The position numbers were made by a program, and so were the translations under genes. Positions 24,175 through 31,619 of a stretch of 64,000 bases of DNA are shown here, piece by piece. The stretch is from assembly GCA_018267545.1 (NCBI GenBank), contig JAFDYG010000444.1:34378-98377 (forward strand), given 5' to 3'. Source of the stretch: Bacteroidota bacterium (lineage in GTDB: Bacteria; Bacteroidota; Bacteroidia; Chitinophagales; Chitinophagaceae). Positions within the stretch are counted from its first letter, which is position 1. Each line of letters opens with the position of its first letter. The notes under the pieces were generated by a model. The model did no database searches and was not told the DNA's origin. It saw only the letters and a program-made list of their open reading frames with translations.

Positions 24175-26016
24175 CTATTTCGAAATAGCAGTAGTTAACA
24201 CCTTGTCACGGTAGGGCTGCAGGTCGTCTACCTGCTCCAGCACTACCCTGAAATCGGGTGCGATACCCTTCTCTTCGATGGAACGGCCCCCTAGCAGAAA
24301 CCTGCCGGTGTCGAGACAGTTCGTGGCGATCACGACGTTGTCCTTGGGAAGGTTGATCTCGTAGATAAAGGCCAGCGCCCCACGGGTGGACTCCCTCCCC
24401 ACAACGACCACGTTGTTCCGCTGCGCGCGAAGCGTATAGACCAGCAGCTCCGCAATACAGGCAGTGGCTTCGTCGACCAGCAGGACCACCTTCCCATCGG
24501 ACCGGTAGTGGAACGGCGTTTCGTTCGCCTTGATGACCACCGAATCGATCTTGCCCGTTCGGACATCCTCATAATCGAAATAATGATAGCTGCGGCCGAT
24601 CAGGTAGGAAAGAAACTGCGCTCCGGCAAGGAAATCACCTCCGCCGTTTCCCCGGAGGTCCAGGATCAGCTTTTTTCGGGTATTGACGGAATCCAGTCTC
24701 GACGCGAAGTCCAGCGGAAGTTCCATATTGATCTTGCCTATCCTGTAGTAGCAGATCGAATCACCGATGAATTTCATGTCGAGATTGCCGGGACTGAATG
24801 TCGCGGGGATTTTGTATCTATCTTTTACCTGCCAGGCAAGGTCTTCGACCCGCCCGTCGGGATGTCTCACGGTGATATTGACCCTTTCGCCGGGAAGCCT
24901 TCTCAGCAGTCCATTTATATCACGGGCCCTGGCAGTGTCCAGGACCTTCCCGTCGACGGCAAGCAGCTCCGTACCCAGGGATACCCTGCTCTTCAGGCTG
25001 TCGTCGAAGATGCCGGCAATACGGTAGCGGCCTTTCAGATAATAGGTGTACAGCGGTGTTCGCAGAGCTTTCCTGTTGTCGCAGGCGCCCCGGATGGAGA
25101 AATGCGGGTCGTGCAGCGACGCCCAGAGAAATGTATTGATCGAGTCGATAAAGGGGCAGAGGGGAAGGTTTTGGTTCCTGTGCAGGAAGGCCGAAGCGCT
25201 TCGCAGAATACTGTCCTTGCTGACCTTCCTGGTCGCATAGAAAGGATAGTGATCGAGCAGCGACGGAAGTATCCCCGACAACAGCTGGTTGCTCGTTTGC
25301 GTAGTGTCCTGGATAAAGATGGAGCCCTTGAAATTTTCTTCCTTCTGATCTGCGGGGAAATAGGCGCACTCGCCATACGAGTCGAAAGGCGACCATTGCC
25401 ACGAAGTCTGACGCGCCGCATTGGCGAAAGGCGCGTGGACAAAAATATCCGAAGGAGACAGCCGGTCCGCAATATGTTCCTCCCCAATCCAAAGATCCCC
25501 GATAACCAGCGTAAACGGACGGCTGCTGTCGCTCAGCGAATAGCTGATTCTCAGGGCCGCCGGGTCGCCCAGCCACGGCAGAAGCTTTTCGGCCTTTAGA
25601 AAGGCCGGTATCTGGTACCCATCTTTGCTGACGGAAATCTCCAGTGGCTTTTTCTCTTCACCACCGGTACCCGCCCCGGCGAATCTGACCTTGCTGATAT
25701 TACGCGTATACAGCCGGATAAAGAGAGCGGTTTCCGAAGTCGGAACGCCGCTGAATTTCCCAGACAACGCAATTAATCCGGGCGCCTTGATCGCATAGCC
25801 TTTCTTCAGCGGGCCGAATTCCTCGGCATGCGGAAAGAAAAAGGCGGTTTCCTGGGAGCCGTCGCCCGCAATGGTAAAGGCTTTTTTCACTTCCCTCACC
25901 TTGTATAAGGCCAGGGGTTGAGCCTGCATGCGGGAGACGGCCAGGAAGAGCGTCAGCGATATCAGGCATCCCACGCGCGTAGCGCGAAAAGAATAAGATA
26001 AAGCAGATTGTCTCAT
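24175..26016 (-). CDS. S41 (C-terminal processing) peptidase-like protein with altered catalytic residues
   Basis: The 613-residue protein starts with a signal peptide (hydrophobic GCLISLTLFLAVSRMQAQ). After an N-terminal beta-rich part and a PDZ-like part (RVSLGTELLAVDGKVLD), the S41 domain has LILDLRGNGGGDFLAG, and then ATACIAELLVYTLR where the family normally has the nucleophile Ser in TASASE. The aligned residue is Cys520. The general-base Lys expected 25 residues later is Arg545 in STRGALAF. The spacing of 25 equals that of Ser/Lys in E. coli Prc. The protein may therefore be a Cys variant or a catalytically dead binding protein. It lies between the two twin precursor genes. Confidence 0.86.
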   Translation of the reverse strand: MRQSALSYSFRATRVGCLISLTLFLAVSRMQAQPLALYKVREVKKAFTIAGDGSQETAFFFPHAEEFGPLKKGYAIKAPGLIALSGKFSGVPTSETALFIRLYTRNISKVRFAGAGTGGEEKKPLEISVSKDGYQIPAFLKAEKLLPWLGDPAALRISYSLSDSSRPFTLVIGDLWIGEEHIADRLSPSDIFVHAPFANAARQTSWQWSPFDSYGECAYFPADQKEENFKGSIFIQDTTQTSNQLLSGILPSLLDHYPFYATRKVSKDSILRSASAFLHRNQNLPLCPFIDSINTFLWASLHDPHFSIRGACDNRKALRTPLYTYYLKGRYRIAGIFDDSLKSRVSLGTELLAVDGKVLDTARARDINGLLRRLPGERVNITVRHPDGRVEDLAWQVKDRYKIPATFSPGNLDMKFIGDSICYYRIGKINMELPLDFASRLDSVNTRKKLILDLRGNGGGDFLAGAQFLSYLIGRSYHYFDYEDVRTGKIDSVVIKANETPFHYRSDGKVVLLVDEATACIAELLVYTLRAQRNNVVVVGRESTRGALAFIYEINLPKDNVVIATNCLDTGRFLLGGRSIEEKGIAPDFRVVLEQVDDLQPYRDKVLTTAISK

Positions 26017-26031
26017 TGGAGTTGGAATTGA

Positions 26032-26208
26032 TTATACCAGGATGTCGTTATCGCTGCCCGTGTCGCCGGCAGGACGGCTCAGGCCATAGGTACCGCAGGT
26101 AAATCCATCGCAGAGAGACTCCACTTCTTTGGAAAGGCGCTCCTCAGTGGTATTGGGCTTAACCAATGCCTTCTTTTCAAGCGCTTCTTTCAGCTGTTGC
26201 TTGTTCAT
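26032..26208 (-). CDS. RiPP precursor peptide, copy 2 (58 aa, Cys33/Cys38)
   Basis: Second copy of the 58-residue precursor; same leader and same core, with Thr37 instead of Ser37 (GFTCGTYGLSRPAGD). Synonymous third-base changes are scattered along the gene, so selection seems to have kept the protein while the DNA drifted. Stop at 26032 is 15 bases before the S41 start, and start at 26208 is 11 bases after the arginase gene. Two copies around one secreted S41-like protein suggest a duplicated cassette and a product made as a pair of variants. Confidence 0.88.
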   Translation of the reverse strand: MNKQQLKEALEKKALVKPNTTEERLSKEVESLCDGFTCGTYGLSRPAGDTGSDNDILV

Positions 26209-26219
26209 GTTGTTTGTTT

Positions 26220-27137
26220 TTAATGGTTAAAAAAGATATTCTCGGACGGCGCCCTGCTGCCGCGCAGCAGAGAACCGATATGACTGATGCGGGCGGGATA
26301 TAGACAGCAAAGAGCAGAAAGCAAATGCGCCTCTATAAAATCCCATTGATGCCGGGGCGTAAATCCGCTATGACGGCTGCGGCAGATCGTAATCACGGCC
26401 GGCTGTATCGACCGGTTCGCCAGATCGTTGACCAGCTTTTTGATGCGCAGCACTATTTCCGCTTCCGTCACCTCGCGCCTGCTGGGATAGGTTTCCCCGA
26501 TCCTGTTGAGGACATAGAAGTATGACCCGTTCCAGGTTTGCACCTCGGCATGCGCCGTGATGAAATGCAGATAATGGTAGGGATTGGTATTGAATTCTTC
26601 GTATTCCTGCTGCGTAATCTCGATCACGATTTCATTGGAGATGTACGGGTTCTCACAGCAGGAGAAATAGTCGAGGTCGATATCCAGCAGAAATGACCCC
26701 CCGGCCGGCAGCTCCAAATCATTGAACCCCTCAGGTCCGGTCTTGACCTGCGTAAACGGCCGGCTCCCCGCCGTACCCGCCGCCGCCGGCAGAAAATACT
26801 TGCCCTCATTGTTGAACGTCCGGACCGCCATCGGCTGAACCTGCGTTTTTTCGACCCCCTGCCGCACCCAGCAATACTGCCCCACTAAACCAGAATAAAT
26901 CGCCGGCACGATAAAGCTGTCGATATGCAGCTCTTTCCTTACGAAATGCTCGAGAAAACGATCCCCCTCTTCCCGTAGCCTGTAAATGCTGCTATTCAGC
27001 GCAGGATAACGCATATCTGCATGATCATCGAAATGCAGCAGGCAGCTGCCTGCGTCGATCAGGCCGTTTTGCCTCGCCTTCGACCAGACGTAAAAGGCCT
27101 CGTTGTGCTCTTCGATGATATGAATATCGGGGATCAT
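26220..27137 (-). CDS. UPF0489-family peptide arginase-like enzyme
   Basis: Start chosen at 27137 (MIPDIHIIEEHNEAF), 7 bases after the ABC exporter stop; the longer start at 27164 would overlap it. The 305-residue protein has LLHFDDHADM (residues 33-42), matching the DxHxD metal site of arginases, and LLDIDLDYFS, the second metal site. ICRSRHSGFTP follows. UPF0489 includes OspR-type enzymes, known to turn Arg side chains in RiPP precursors into ornithine. Arg45 in both nearby precursors is a natural target. The 74-residue peptide at 28922 also has three Arg residues near its C-terminus. Confidence 0.82.
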   Translation of the reverse strand: MIPDIHIIEEHNEAFYVWSKARQNGLIDAGSCLLHFDDHADMRYPALNSSIYRLREEGDRFLEHFVRKELHIDSFIVPAIYSGLVGQYCWVRQGVEKTQVQPMAVRTFNNEGKYFLPAAAGTAGSRPFTQVKTGPEGFNDLELPAGGSFLLDIDLDYFSCCENPYISNEIVIEITQQEYEEFNTNPYHYLHFITAHAEVQTWNGSYFYVLNRIGETYPSRREVTEAEIVLRIKKLVNDLANRSIQPAVITICRSRHSGFTPRHQWDFIEAHLLSALCCLYPARISHIGSLLRGSRAPSENIFFNH

Positions 27138-27144
27138 GGTATTA

Positions 27145-28893
27145 TTATGCGATGGCCGAAACACTCTGATAGGTGCTTTCCATCTGGTTCTCGAATAGCC
27201 TTACATAATATTCGCAATTGGCCGCCAGCCAGTCATGAGAGCCCTTCGCGATGATATGGCCCTTGTCCAGGACGATGATCTCGTCGGCCTGCCTTACGGC
27301 GCTGATGCGGTGGCTGATAATGATGCTGATCTTGTCCCGGTACATATCTTTTACGAACCGGATGATCTTTTCCTCGCTCTGCGAGTCGAGCGCCGAGGTC
27401 GCCTCGTCCAGGATGACGATCTCCGATTTTTTCAGGAAAGCCCTGGCAAGCGCCACCCGCTGCGCCTGACCGCCGGAAAGCGTAGCGCCCCGGTCTCCGA
27501 TCATCGTTCCATCACCGGCTTCCATGTTCGCAATAATATCCCGTATGCCGACCTGCCGCAGGATAGGCTCGATGTCCTCCGGCCCTTCATACCGGTTGTT
27601 GTACACGATATTCTCCCGGATAGTATCGTGAAGGATATAGCTGTGCTGCTGAACGACCGTGATATACTCCATCCATTCGCTGATGCTCATTTCATTCACC
27701 GGGTTGTCGTTGTACAGGATCGACCCCTCCGAATGCTTGTAAAATTTGGTCAGAATAGAAATGAGCGTGGATTTACCGCAGCCGCTGGCGCCTACCAGCG
27801 CATAGGAACGCCCCTTGACGAATTGCAGGTCGACGCCATTCAGAATCTTCTTTTTCTCATAGCTGAAGTGGAGACCGTGAATCAGGACCCGTTCGACCGG
27901 TTCGATGACTTTGGAGCCCGGCTGTACCCAGCGTTCCGTCCGGGCATCGAAAATCGCCTTTATCTGCTTCATGGAAACACCGGCCCTGATCAATTCGTCG
28001 TGCAGGTAGAACATGTCCATGCTGGGACTGTAAAGCCGGTTGATGTATTGCAGGAAGGCGACCAGCGCACCCAGGGTCATGCTTCCGTCGAGCACCTTCG
28101 AGCCTCCCCAGCCGAAGATCAGCACCGGACCCATCGCGATGAAGAAGGAGGCGATGTTTCGGTTCAGCGAAGAGTAAATCGTATTTTTCAGCTTCGCGTG
28201 ACGGATATTTTCAATCCTTCCATTCAGCTTCTCGTTTTCGTAGTCATAGCTGTTGAAAGACTTGATTAAACGTATGCAGTTGAATCGCTCGGTATAGAAA
28301 TTGTTGGTCTCACCCTCTTTTTCACTCACCTTCTCGTACGATTTACGGATCAGGGGTGTAAAGTATCGAAGGGTAACAAAGATAAACGGAAATACGACCA
28401 GCGACACGAGAAACAGGCTGAGATTGAGCCAGGCCAGCAGGAAAGCAAGACCGACCAGCAGGACCACGTTGTTGCACAGGCGGATAACGCTTCTGGTAAG
28501 CGTGCCTTCGATGATGTTGACCTCGTTGTTGATCTTGTGCACGATCTCGCCTACCTTGTTCTTGTCGTAGAAGGCCAGGGACATATGGAGCAGATGGCTG
28601 AACAGGTCGCGGCGAATATCGCCGACTACCTTGCTGCTCAGCCAGGAAAATAGATAGTCGAAGAAATAGGTAGCGAGAATCCTGACGACATACAGGACGA
28701 TCAACGTCGACAGCAGCTTCATCAGCAGATGATAGTCCTTGTGCGGGAATACATCGTCGATAATGAGCTTCAGGATGTAGGGAGAGGCGAGAGAACCCAG
28801 GCTGCTGACTGCTATCAATAGGAAAAGCAGCAATTCTTTGTCCCAGTATTTTTTGATATACCGGGCGAACCACAGGTATACATGGCTGCGCAT
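27145..28893 (-). CDS. ABC exporter without peptidase domain
   Basis: A 582-residue half transporter: six membrane helices (two obvious near residues 23-70) fused to an ATPase with GASGCGKST (Walker A), TLSGGQAQR (signature), VILDEATSALD (Walker B) and IISHR. No C39 domain is present, so it cannot cut a leader itself. With the PCAT at 10808 the operon carries two exporters. This one lies with the arginase and the twin precursors and may export their product, or a lipid or glycolipid intermediate. Confidence 0.9.
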   Translation of the reverse strand: MRSHVYLWFARYIKKYWDKELLLFLLIAVSSLGSLASPYILKLIIDDVFPHKDYHLLMKLLSTLIVLYVVRILATYFFDYLFSWLSSKVVGDIRRDLFSHLLHMSLAFYDKNKVGEIVHKINNEVNIIEGTLTRSVIRLCNNVVLLVGLAFLLAWLNLSLFLVSLVVFPFIFVTLRYFTPLIRKSYEKVSEKEGETNNFYTERFNCIRLIKSFNSYDYENEKLNGRIENIRHAKLKNTIYSSLNRNIASFFIAMGPVLIFGWGGSKVLDGSMTLGALVAFLQYINRLYSPSMDMFYLHDELIRAGVSMKQIKAIFDARTERWVQPGSKVIEPVERVLIHGLHFSYEKKKILNGVDLQFVKGRSYALVGASGCGKSTLISILTKFYKHSEGSILYNDNPVNEMSISEWMEYITVVQQHSYILHDTIRENIVYNNRYEGPEDIEPILRQVGIRDIIANMEAGDGTMIGDRGATLSGGQAQRVALARAFLKKSEIVILDEATSALDSQSEEKIIRFVKDMYRDKISIIISHRISAVRQADEIIVLDKGHIIAKGSHDWLAANCEYYVRLFENQMESTYQSVSAIA

Positions 28894-28921
28894 AGGCGAG
28901 TGTTGTAAGGTTTAGGAATAT

Positions 28922-29146
28922 TTACGGCAGCATGTCGAGCTCGGAGTTGATGCCGCGGTGCGTGAGTCGGGGAGTCAGGTCCACGAAATCCGGCGAACGG
29001 CCTTCGAGAACTCCTCCCAGGATCAGCTCGTCGTTCTCGATGAGACTGTCGTCTCCTTCCTTCTGAATATTTTCCTTGTACTGGTCGAGGGATACCTTTG
29101 GCTTCTTTTTATTGTTGAAACCGAGGATCTGAGATAGTTTTTTCAT
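28922..29146 (-). CDS. Small protein, possible further precursor (74 aa)
   Basis: A 74-residue protein starting MKKLSQILGFNNKKKPKVSL, then an acidic Gln/Asp/Glu-rich helix and LILGGVLEGRSPDFVDLTPR, ending DMLP. It has a possible Gly-Gly site at 44-45 and Arg50, Arg60 and Arg64 in the tail, no Cys. The start resembles Bacteroidota natural-product leaders (MKKL...). It lies just upstream of the exporter gene. It could be a precursor acted on by the arginase or a small helper protein; the sequence alone does not decide. Confidence 0.55.
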   Translation of the reverse strand: MKKLSQILGFNNKKKPKVSLDQYKENIQKEGDDSLIENDELILGGVLEGRSPDFVDLTPRLTHRGINSELDMLP

Positions 29147-29184
29147 ACATAAAGTTTATGAGAGTTAGGTGTGTGATAATCGAT

Positions 29185-29475
29185 CTATTCCTGTATGCGG
29201 AGGTTCCTTATCTTTTCCTCCTTGTTGAAGGTGACCCTGTATTCACAGTGTGAGATCCTTTTTTCGAAATTCAGCCGGAAGCTGAAATAGTTGAACTTGT
29301 TGAGCTCGGTCCATATCTTTTTTTCGACTTCGGTATCGGTGGGGGTCAGGAAAAAAACGGCCGTTCTCAGACTCGTTAATTGATTTTCAAAAGGAAGCGA
29401 CCATTCGGTGACCAGGCCGTTGGACCGCATGTTTTCGAGTAGTTTTTTGACTTCGTTGATCTCTTTGACGAACAT
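29185..29475 (-). CDS. Hypothetical protein, 96 aa
   Basis: A 96-residue charged protein with no signal peptide or membrane helix and no motif that I recognise. It begins MFVKEINEVKKLLENMRSNG (helix), then beta-rich residues 40-90 (VFFLTPTDTEVEKKIW, FSFRLNFEKR). The size would suit a RiPP recognition element or adaptor, but I see no direct proof. It is the first gene after UpxY, separated by a 173-base stretch, and 38 bases before the 74-residue peptide. Confidence 0.6.
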   Translation of the reverse strand: MFVKEINEVKKLLENMRSNGLVTEWSLPFENQLTSLRTAVFFLTPTDTEVEKKIWTELNKFNYFSFRLNFEKRISHCEYRVTFNKEEKIRNLRIQE

Positions 29476-29502
29476 GGGGGATTGAATTTTTGCTGCCTGT
29501 CT

Positions 29503-29591
29503 TTCCGGCCTGCCGCCTGTCTTTCCGGGCAGAGCTTCGCTGCTTCAACTCACAGGCCATTTCTCCGACCCATGGGCTTCCGGCCTGCCGC
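29503..29591. repeat. 14-bp direct repeat in the UpxY 3' gap
   Basis: TTCCGGCCTGCCGC occurs at 29503-29516 and again at 29578-29591, inside the 173-base gene-free stretch between the UpxY stop (29649) and the next gene (29475). Partial GCCTGTCTTTCCGG copies lie beside the first. This is the longest gap in the operon and has no ORF that I can support. It may form RNA structure used in processive antitermination or mRNA processing. Confidence 0.6.
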
Positions 29592-29648
29592 AGAGTTGCC
29601 GGTGGCAGGTATGGTAAAATATGATTCTACGGGTTTTTGCTTTCGGGA

Positions 29649-30161
29649 TCAATTCATTCTTAGCAGATCATCCATGGAAATATCTACGGAGATCGCCTGC
29701 TTCAACAGGGGAAGTCGAATTAGAAAACGGGACCGGTGGTTGACTTGCCGTATTAGGATACCCTCCAGTCCCTCGAATACCCCTTTTTTGACGATAACAT
29801 GGTCCCCGGCGAGATAGAAGCCTTCGACCTGAATATTTTTTCCATTCTCTTCGATCAGCTTTATCCGGTCGATTTCCTGGAACGGTATTGTTTCCGGCTT
29901 GCCGTCGGAACAGACAAAACGGATGACACCCTGGATTTGCAGCAATTCCGCTTTATTGCAAAGGTTCGTTCGGACAAAGATGTATCCGGCAAACAGGGGC
30001 TCTCTGACTTTTTTCATGCGGTCACTCCATTGATGGACCACATTTCGCATGGGTAGGTAACACTCGTGGTTCATCAACCCGATCTCGGCCTGGATCTTCC
30101 TTTCAAAGCGAGGCCTGGTATACAAGGCGTACCATTGATTATTTTGCGTTTCCCTGCTCAT
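29649..30161 (-). CDS. UpxY-family transcription antiterminator (NusG paralogue)
   Basis: The 170-residue protein has the NusG N-terminal domain (QWYALYTRPRFERKI, then EPLFAGYIFVR) and a C-terminal KOW region (GDHVIVKKGVFEGLEGILI). Bacteroidota UpxY proteins are encoded at the start of capsule and other long operons and suppress early termination of that operon. Here it is the second gene, 27 bases after the Thr-rich peptide, and about 25 kb of co-directed genes follow. I infer that it acts in cis on this transcript. Confidence 0.92.
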   Translation of the reverse strand: MSRETQNNQWYALYTRPRFERKIQAEIGLMNHECYLPMRNVVHQWSDRMKKVREPLFAGYIFVRTNLCNKAELLQIQGVIRFVCSDGKPETIPFQEIDRIKLIEENGKNIQVEGFYLAGDHVIVKKGVFEGLEGILIRQVNHRSRFLIRLPLLKQAISVDISMDDLLRMN

Positions 30162-30188
30162 GGCGAATGGTTGTTAGGGTGGGTATGA

Positions 30189-30380
30189 TCAATTCCGGGG
30201 CCTTTGCGCAAACGCACCGACGGTCACGAAAGAGGTGCCGGTGACGGGAAGGGTCGTCGTCATAGTGGACGTAATGGTCGTCGTGTCTCCCGTTTCGCCG
30301 GACCGGCTTGCAGCACTGTGCTGGTAAAGAAACAGGGTCCTGGTCTTGAGCATAAGCGGTGTTTTGGTGGAGTGATTCAT
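30189..30380 (-). CDS. Candidate Thr-rich RiPP precursor (63 aa), first gene of the operon
   Basis: A 63-residue peptide. Residues 1-20 (MNHSTKTPLMLKTRTLFLYQ) look like a leader with an aromatic/Leu patch. Residues 27-56 are very rich in Thr and Ser (GDTTTITSTMTTTLPVTGTS) and there is no Cys. Such a core could be dehydrated by a LanB enzyme to dehydrobutyrine and dehydroalanine without thioether rings; the full-length LanB at 34135-37239 is close by. The gene reads out of the repeated promoter element at 30404-30490, shared with LytS, and UpxY follows 27 bases later. Another frame (30139-30420) is also open over this region, so the call needs proof. Confidence 0.65.
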   Translation of the reverse strand: MNHSTKTPLMLKTRTLFLYQHSAASRSGETGDTTTITSTMTTTLPVTGTSFVTVGAFAQRPRN

Positions 30381-30403
30381 GATTGCTTGTTTTAGTATTT
30401 ACT

Positions 30404-30490
30404 GGCAAATTATCAGTCAATCGGACGGGTTCAAAATTTTTTACACCAATACAGCCTTTCCCAATACATATTTTGCTATTTTAGAGACAT
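30404..30490. promoter_or_regulatory. Divergent promoter element A (repeat of element B)
   Basis: This stretch aligns without gaps over about 87 bases with 33265-33351. The strongest core is TTCAAAATTTTTTACACCAA inside 30427-30450. On the minus strand a -33 TTTG (30435-30432) and a -7-like TAATTTG (30412-30406) are 19 bp apart, pointing at the Thr-rich peptide and UpxY operon. On the plus strand it runs up to the LytS start at 30489. A LytTR regulator binding site is the likely function. Confidence 0.75.
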
Positions 30491-31604
30491 GGCCTCAGAC
30501 ACCAAATCCTATTTCCAGCGATTCCGCAACCATCCTGTTTTTTACCACCTGTTGGGATGGGCCTGCTTCATCTTCTACGAGGCTATGTTTGTGGTGATTA
30601 TGGTGGTAAGCGGCAAGCGCGGAGGCTTTTTTTATGGATACTTCCTGCCATACGCAGTCAATATCGGGCTCTTCTACTTTCACGCCGGCTTTACCTTACG
30701 CCTGTCTTTTGGGAAACGGAAGAGGTCCTTTCCCCTTTTCCTGCTCCTGCTGGTGCTGGAGCTGCTCGCATACCTCTTTCTCATGAACCTCATCAATCTG
30801 CTGTCGAACGACCAGTGGAGCTTCTTCCCCTCCGGGCATACGCTTCAGGACCTTCAGCCCATGCTGAGACAACTATGGCGGGGGATCTATTTTATCGCAT
30901 TCAGCTCCGCCTACTGGCTGGTCAGCCGGTCCTCGGAATACCAGAAACGCGTGCTGGAAATGGAGAAGATGCAGCTGATCAACCTGGCGCAAAAAAATAA
31001 GCTGGAAAGAAACCTCGTCGAAACCGAAAACGCATACCTGCGTGCCCAGATCAACCCCCACCTTCTCTTCAATACCCTAAATTTTATTTATAACAACGTG
31101 CAGCAGGCGTCCACCAAGGCCTCCGAAGCCGTAGTGCTGCTGTCGGACCTGATGAACTATTCCCTGCGGGAACCCGAGGCGGATGGAAAAACCAGCCTGG
31201 AAAAAGAGATAGAACAGATTTTGAACCTGATCCGAATCAACCAGATCAGATTCGAAAACAAGCTCTTTCTCGACGTGGAGGTGGAAGGAGATTTTAGCGA
31301 CGTGAAGATTATCCCGCTGCTGATCGTAGTCTTTGTCGAAAATGTATTCAAGCACGGAGACCTGACCGAGCCCGAAAACGCCGGGAAGATCACGATCAGC
31401 TACGAAGACGGCTGCTTACAGCTTTTTACCGTAAACAAAAAGAAGAAACGTACCCATATCGCCAGCCACGGTATCGGGTTGACCAATATCAAAAAGCGCC
31501 TGGAAAAGGAATACGGCGACCACTACCGCATCGATATCCGCAATGACGAAACCCATTTTTACCTGCACCTGAGCATCCGGCTCGCCGCCGAAGAAGAAGC
31601 CTGA
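30489..31604 (+). CDS. LytS/YehU-type sensor histidine kinase
   Basis: The 371-residue protein has four hydrophobic segments in the first 150 residues (for example FPLFLLLLVLELLAYLFLMN), a coiled-coil linker (residues about 155-180) and a His_kinase domain with LRAQINPHLLFNTLNFIYNN, where the His is the phospho-site, plus an HATPase region (VFVENVFKHGD, HGIGLTNIKKRLE). It would phosphorylate the LytTR regulator encoded at 33409. The gene starts right at promoter element A, divergent from the long operon. The stimulus, perhaps a peptide or envelope signal, is unknown. Confidence 0.92.
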   Translation: MASDTKSYFQRFRNHPVFYHLLGWACFIFYEAMFVVIMVVSGKRGGFFYGYFLPYAVNIGLFYFHAGFTLRLSFGKRKRSFPLFLLLLVLELLAYLFLMNLINLLSNDQWSFFPSGHTLQDLQPMLRQLWRGIYFIAFSSAYWLVSRSSEYQKRVLEMEKMQLINLAQKNKLERNLVETENAYLRAQINPHLLFNTLNFIYNNVQQASTKASEAVVLLSDLMNYSLREPEADGKTSLEKEIEQILNLIRINQIRFENKLFLDVEVEGDFSDVKIIPLLIVVFVENVFKHGDLTEPENAGKITISYEDGCLQLFTVNKKKKRTHIASHGIGLTNIKKRLEKEYGDHYRIDIRNDETHFYLHLSIRLAAEEEA

Positions 31605-31619
31605 CGGCGCCAGAGACCT

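Noticed and set aside
30139-30420. 93-residue minus-strand frame over the Thr-rich peptide
   Set aside because: Composition (His/Asp/Arg-rich) looks like an out-of-phase reading; the 63-residue frame has a leader-like start. Not excluded completely.
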